The notes under the pieces: model-generated | Database searches by the model: none | What the model was told of the DNA's origin: nothing | The model's input: only the letters and a program-made list of their open reading frames with translations | Translations under genes and position numbers: made by a program | Origin: JACTOJ01 sp032335695 | Lineage (GTDB): Bacteria; Bacillota; Clostridia; Clostridiales; Clostridiaceae | Direction of reading: 5' to 3' | DNA length: 64,000 nucleotides | NCBI RefSeq assembly: GCF_032335695.1 | Contig: NZ_JACTOJ010000012.1 | Span: 1 to 64,000, forward strand | In this document: piece after piece, positions 62,105 to 64,000 of the stretch | Layout: every line of letters begins with the position of its first letter | How positions within the stretch are numbered: the stretch's first letter is position 1

Positions 62105-62659
62105 TTAATAATGTCCTATAACAGGCTTATCCTTTGTTCTATGCTTTCGGCTAGGCTCGTATTCCTGCCAATATACTCTTTTTTCATCTAATCTGCTTCT
62201 AGCTTCCTTTTCTTCTGCAGGATAACCCACATATATAATATTTAAAGGGGTAACATGCTCAGGAATATTTAATATTTTTTTCAATGGTTTTATATTGCTT
62301 TCAATTGGGTATACCCCTATCCATACGGAACCCAGTCCCATATTTGCAGCTGCAATCAATATATTTTCTGTTGCTGCACTGCAATCCTGTATCCACATTT
62401 CTTGTACCGCCCCCTTAAAGGCTAATTTCATATTTCCACACACTATAATTGCAGCAGGAGCATTATACCTGGCAAATTTAAATTTTTCTCTTATTTCCGA
62501 AAGCTTGCTCTCATCATCCACCACTATGAACTCCCAGGGCTGGCAGTTTGCCGCAGTTGGTGCCGCTGTAGCAGCTTTCAATAAAGTCATAATAGTATCT
62601 CTTTCAAGCTTCTTGTCCAAATATCTTCTTATACTTCTTCTTTTATAAATTAGCTCCAT
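62105..62659 (-). CDS. Nitroreductase-family flavoprotein
   Basis: A 184-residue FMN-dependent nitroreductase: MELIYKRRSIRRYLDKKLE (FMN-binding RRSxR), AATAAPTAANCQPWEFIVVDD and NMGLGSVWIGVYP. It uses NAD(P)H to reduce nitro compounds or quinones. The start ATG 62659 is behind GAGG; the TTG two codons before is less likely. It is monocistronic with respect to the divergent SRPBCC gene. Confidence 0.9.
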   Translation of the reverse strand: MELIYKRRSIRRYLDKKLERDTIMTLLKAATAAPTAANCQPWEFIVVDDESKLSEIREKFKFARYNAPAAIIVCGNMKLAFKGAVQEMWIQDCSAATENILIAAANMGLGSVWIGVYPIESNIKPLKKILNIPEHVTPLNIIYVGYPAEEKEARSRLDEKRVYWQEYEPSRKHRTKDKPVIGHY

Positions 62660-62784
62660 TCTCAAATTCCTCGCTTACGATTCGCTTATTAAAATATTGT
62701 ATCATATTTTAAGCAATTTTTGGATTGTATTGATATATTTTACTCCTTGTATAAGAGTAAAACTTAAATACAGAAAATTAATCC

Positions 62785-62826
62785 TTGACATATTATAAAA
62801 ATTATATTATAAGTATACTTATAATA
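62785..62826 (+). promoter_or_regulatory. Promoter with overlapping MarR-type operator
   Basis: TTGACA (62785-62790) and TATAAG (62808-62813) are 17 bases apart. A 22-bp perfect palindrome, TATTATAAGTA-TACTTATAATA (62805-62826), covers the -10 and start region. It lies 43 bases before the SRPBCC gene whose operon ends in a MarR regulator, so it is the expected autoregulatory operator. Confidence 0.75.
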
Positions 62827-62868
62827 AGTATATATATAATAAATACATTCATAAAAGGAGGAATTAAA

Positions 62869-63279
62869 ATGGAGTTAAAATTTAAAGCAGAAGTAAGGGC
62901 TTCAAAAGAAAGCATTTGGTCTTATTATGCAGATGCTTCAAAGCGTCATATTTGGGAGGAAGATTTAGAAAATATAACCTTTAACGGGGAACTAAAAACA
63001 GGAACTACTGGAACAATGAAATTAAAAGAAATGCCGGAAATGAATTTTACACTAGTTAACATTATTCCAAATGCTTCTTATTGGGATAGAACTGATGTGC
63101 CTGAAATGGGAAGTCTTTATTTTGGACATGATATTTTAGAGGAGAATGGAAAAACTTTTATTGAACATACTGTAAGACTAGCTAAGGAAAATCCTTCAGA
63201 GGAAGACTTAAATTTTCTTAGCGGTGTATTTTCAGATGTTCCAGCAGCAGTTATGAAAATAAAGAAGGAGGTTGAATAA
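62869..63279 (+). CDS. SRPBCC-type (polyketide cyclase-like) protein
   Basis: A 136-residue protein of the START/SRPBCC fold: MELKFKAEVRASKESIWSYYADASKRHIWEEDLENI and the usual closing helix SDVPAAVMKIKKEVE. The start ATG 62869 follows AAAGGAGG; an ORF extension upstream runs through the promoter. This fold binds hydrophobic ligands. It is co-transcribed with a MarR regulator 3 bases on, so it may bind or modify the compound the regulator senses. Confidence 0.8.
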   Translation: MELKFKAEVRASKESIWSYYADASKRHIWEEDLENITFNGELKTGTTGTMKLKEMPEMNFTLVNIIPNASYWDRTDVPEMGSLYFGHDILEENGKTFIEHTVRLAKENPSEEDLNFLSGVFSDVPAAVMKIKKEVE

Positions 63280-63282
63280 TAA

Positions 63283-63726
63283 TTGGACTTTCCATCTACT
63301 CGTTTTAAAGATGACGCAGAAGCCTCTACAGGTCTTCTTTTTATTCGAGTTTATAATAAATGGCACACAATTATTTCTCAAGAGCTTAGGAAACTTGGAA
63401 TTACTCATCCTCAATTTGTAGTTCTTACCACTTTAAACTTTCTCAGCCAGTCTGAGGATAATATCACTCAAGCAAGTATCGCCAAAATGGCAGATATGGA
63501 TGTAATGTCAGTATCACAAATCATTAGAGGACTGGAAAAGAATGAATTCATAAAGAGAACTACAAATCCTAACGATAGCAGAGCTAATACAGTGATTCTG
63601 CTGCCGAAGGGACATGAAATGGTAAAGTCTGCTCTTCCGATTATTGAGAAAGTGGATGAAGACTTCTTCGGAATTTTACAGGAAAATGAGAGTATTTTTC
63701 GTAAATTTCTCAATGAGTTGGACTAA
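63283..63726 (+). CDS. MarR-family regulator, TTG start
   Basis: A 147-residue winged-helix regulator: ELRKLGITHPQFVVLTTLNFL, ITQASIAKMADMDVMSVSQIIRGLEKNEFIKRTTNPNDSRANTVILLPKGHEMV, with the DxRx wing. The start is TTG 63283 behind AAGGAGG. It follows the SRPBCC gene and probably represses both through the palindrome at 62805-62826. The inducing ligand is unknown. Confidence 0.9.
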   Translation: MDFPSTRFKDDAEASTGLLFIRVYNKWHTIISQELRKLGITHPQFVVLTTLNFLSQSEDNITQASIAKMADMDVMSVSQIIRGLEKNEFIKRTTNPNDSRANTVILLPKGHEMVKSALPIIEKVDEDFFGILQENESIFRKFLNELD

Positions 63727-63740
63727 ATCAAATACTTTAG

Positions 63741-63776
63741 AGCAGCAAGTTGTATTTTAATATACTTCTTGCTGCT
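63741..63776. terminator. Hairpin after the MarR gene
   Basis: AGCAGCAAG and CTTGCTGCT (63741-63749 and 63768-63776) form a 9-bp perfect stem with further pairing of GTAT/ATAC inside. There is no T run directly after; it may act on both converging transcripts. Confidence 0.5.
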
Positions 63777-63819
63777 TATGCAGCACTTTATACCTTTATA
63801 TTCATAAATTCAAAATCCA

Positions 63820-64000
63820 CTACTCTTTTATAACATCATAATAATATTCTTTAACATCTTCTCTTGTCACTTTAATTTTACTACTGCTCCCTTTAAAAAA
63901 GTCCTCTATTTCATCATAAATAGCATCTATCAATGAATAAATGCTGATTTTAAATGCTTCTAATCTAAAATCCTTAGGTATGGTTTTCCACAAAACAGCT
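63820..64000 (-). CDS. Partial gene at the right edge, unknown
   Basis: An open minus-strand frame entering from beyond the window ends with TAG at 63822-63820 after about 60 codons. It reads AVLWKTIPKDFRLEAFKISIY, then EDVKEYYYDVIKE. Helical and acidic, with no motif I recognise. Confidence 0.5.
   Translation of the reverse strand, partial: AVLWKTIPKDFRLEAFKISIYSLIDAIYDEIEDFFKGSSSKIKVTREDVKEYYYDVIKE

Noticed and set aside
62785..62868. N-terminal extension of the SRPBCC frame
   Set aside because: It overlaps the promoter and palindrome; ATG 62869 has a strong AAAGGAGG.
1..64000. CRISPR array
   Set aside because: No regularly spaced direct repeats of 24-40 bases were seen; the only notable tandem repeat is the 11-bp pair near the tRNA.
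1..64000. Insertion sequences
   Set aside because: No transposase genes or terminal inverted repeats with target duplications were recognised; recombinases present are phage tyrosine recombinases.

Overview
The window is very AT-rich, Gram-positive-like DNA: strong AGGAGG-type ribosome binding sites, several TTG/GTG starts and gene families typical of Firmicutes. It most likely comes from a Clostridium-type anaerobe; the species cannot be told from the sequence alone. It falls into two parts, a prophage (about 1-31,650) and a host chromosomal segment (about 31,650-64,000).

Prophage. From left to right, and mostly read from the minus strand, the window holds the baseplate/tail end of the late operon, then tape measure, tail chaperone G/GT with a -1 frameshift signal, tail tube, connectors, HK97-type capsid, ClpP-type protease, portal and terminase. 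A GC-rich cos candidate and an HNH nuclease follow. Next come a minimal tyrosine recombinase, a Dam-type methylase, an HD + Hsp90-type ATPase cargo gene, a late sigma-like regulator, an HTH-ImmA gene with a partner, and a replication gene interrupted by a stop. The immunity switch is at 24.1-25.2 kb, with six CAAC-N5-GTTG-type operator sites. The plus-strand lysogeny genes are repressor, HNH protein, ImmA-like protease and integrase. Between the integrase and a tRNA-Thr gene lies a translationally coupled three-gene operon that looks like an ABC-three-component (Lamassu-like) defence system. An 11-bp tandem repeat beside the tRNA terminator suggests the attachment site is there. The other prophage end, including lysis genes, lies left of the window.

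Host region. After tRNA-Thr come an MFS transporter, a HisA-like isomerase of the eukaryotic-type branch, a divergent mntH/mntR pair, a cyclase-family hydrolase, zwf and gnd (oxidative pentose phosphate entry), several small membrane or lipoprotein genes (some frameshifted), a transglutaminase-like protein, an AAC(6')-like acetyltransferase, an SMR efflux protein and a glycosyltransferase-like/GNAT fusion.

The centrepiece is a 10.9-kb gene for one 3,628-residue polypeptide: half a condensation domain, then A-T-C-A-T-C-A-T-thioesterase, then a complete MFS exporter. A Sfp-type phosphopantetheinyl transferase lies downstream and an AraC-type activator with an effector-binding domain is divergent from it. 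Together they look like a compact make-activate-export unit for a small peptide, with Glu predicted at the last position. The right end carries small enzyme genes and a MarR-controlled SRPBCC gene with a 22-bp perfect palindrome over its promoter.

Best candidates for undescribed biology are the NRPS-TE-MFS fusion, the integrase-side ABC-type defence operon, the HD-Hsp90 cargo gene and a small plus-strand RNA candidate at about 23.41-23.48 kb. All functions are inferred by reading motifs by eye; no database search was possible.
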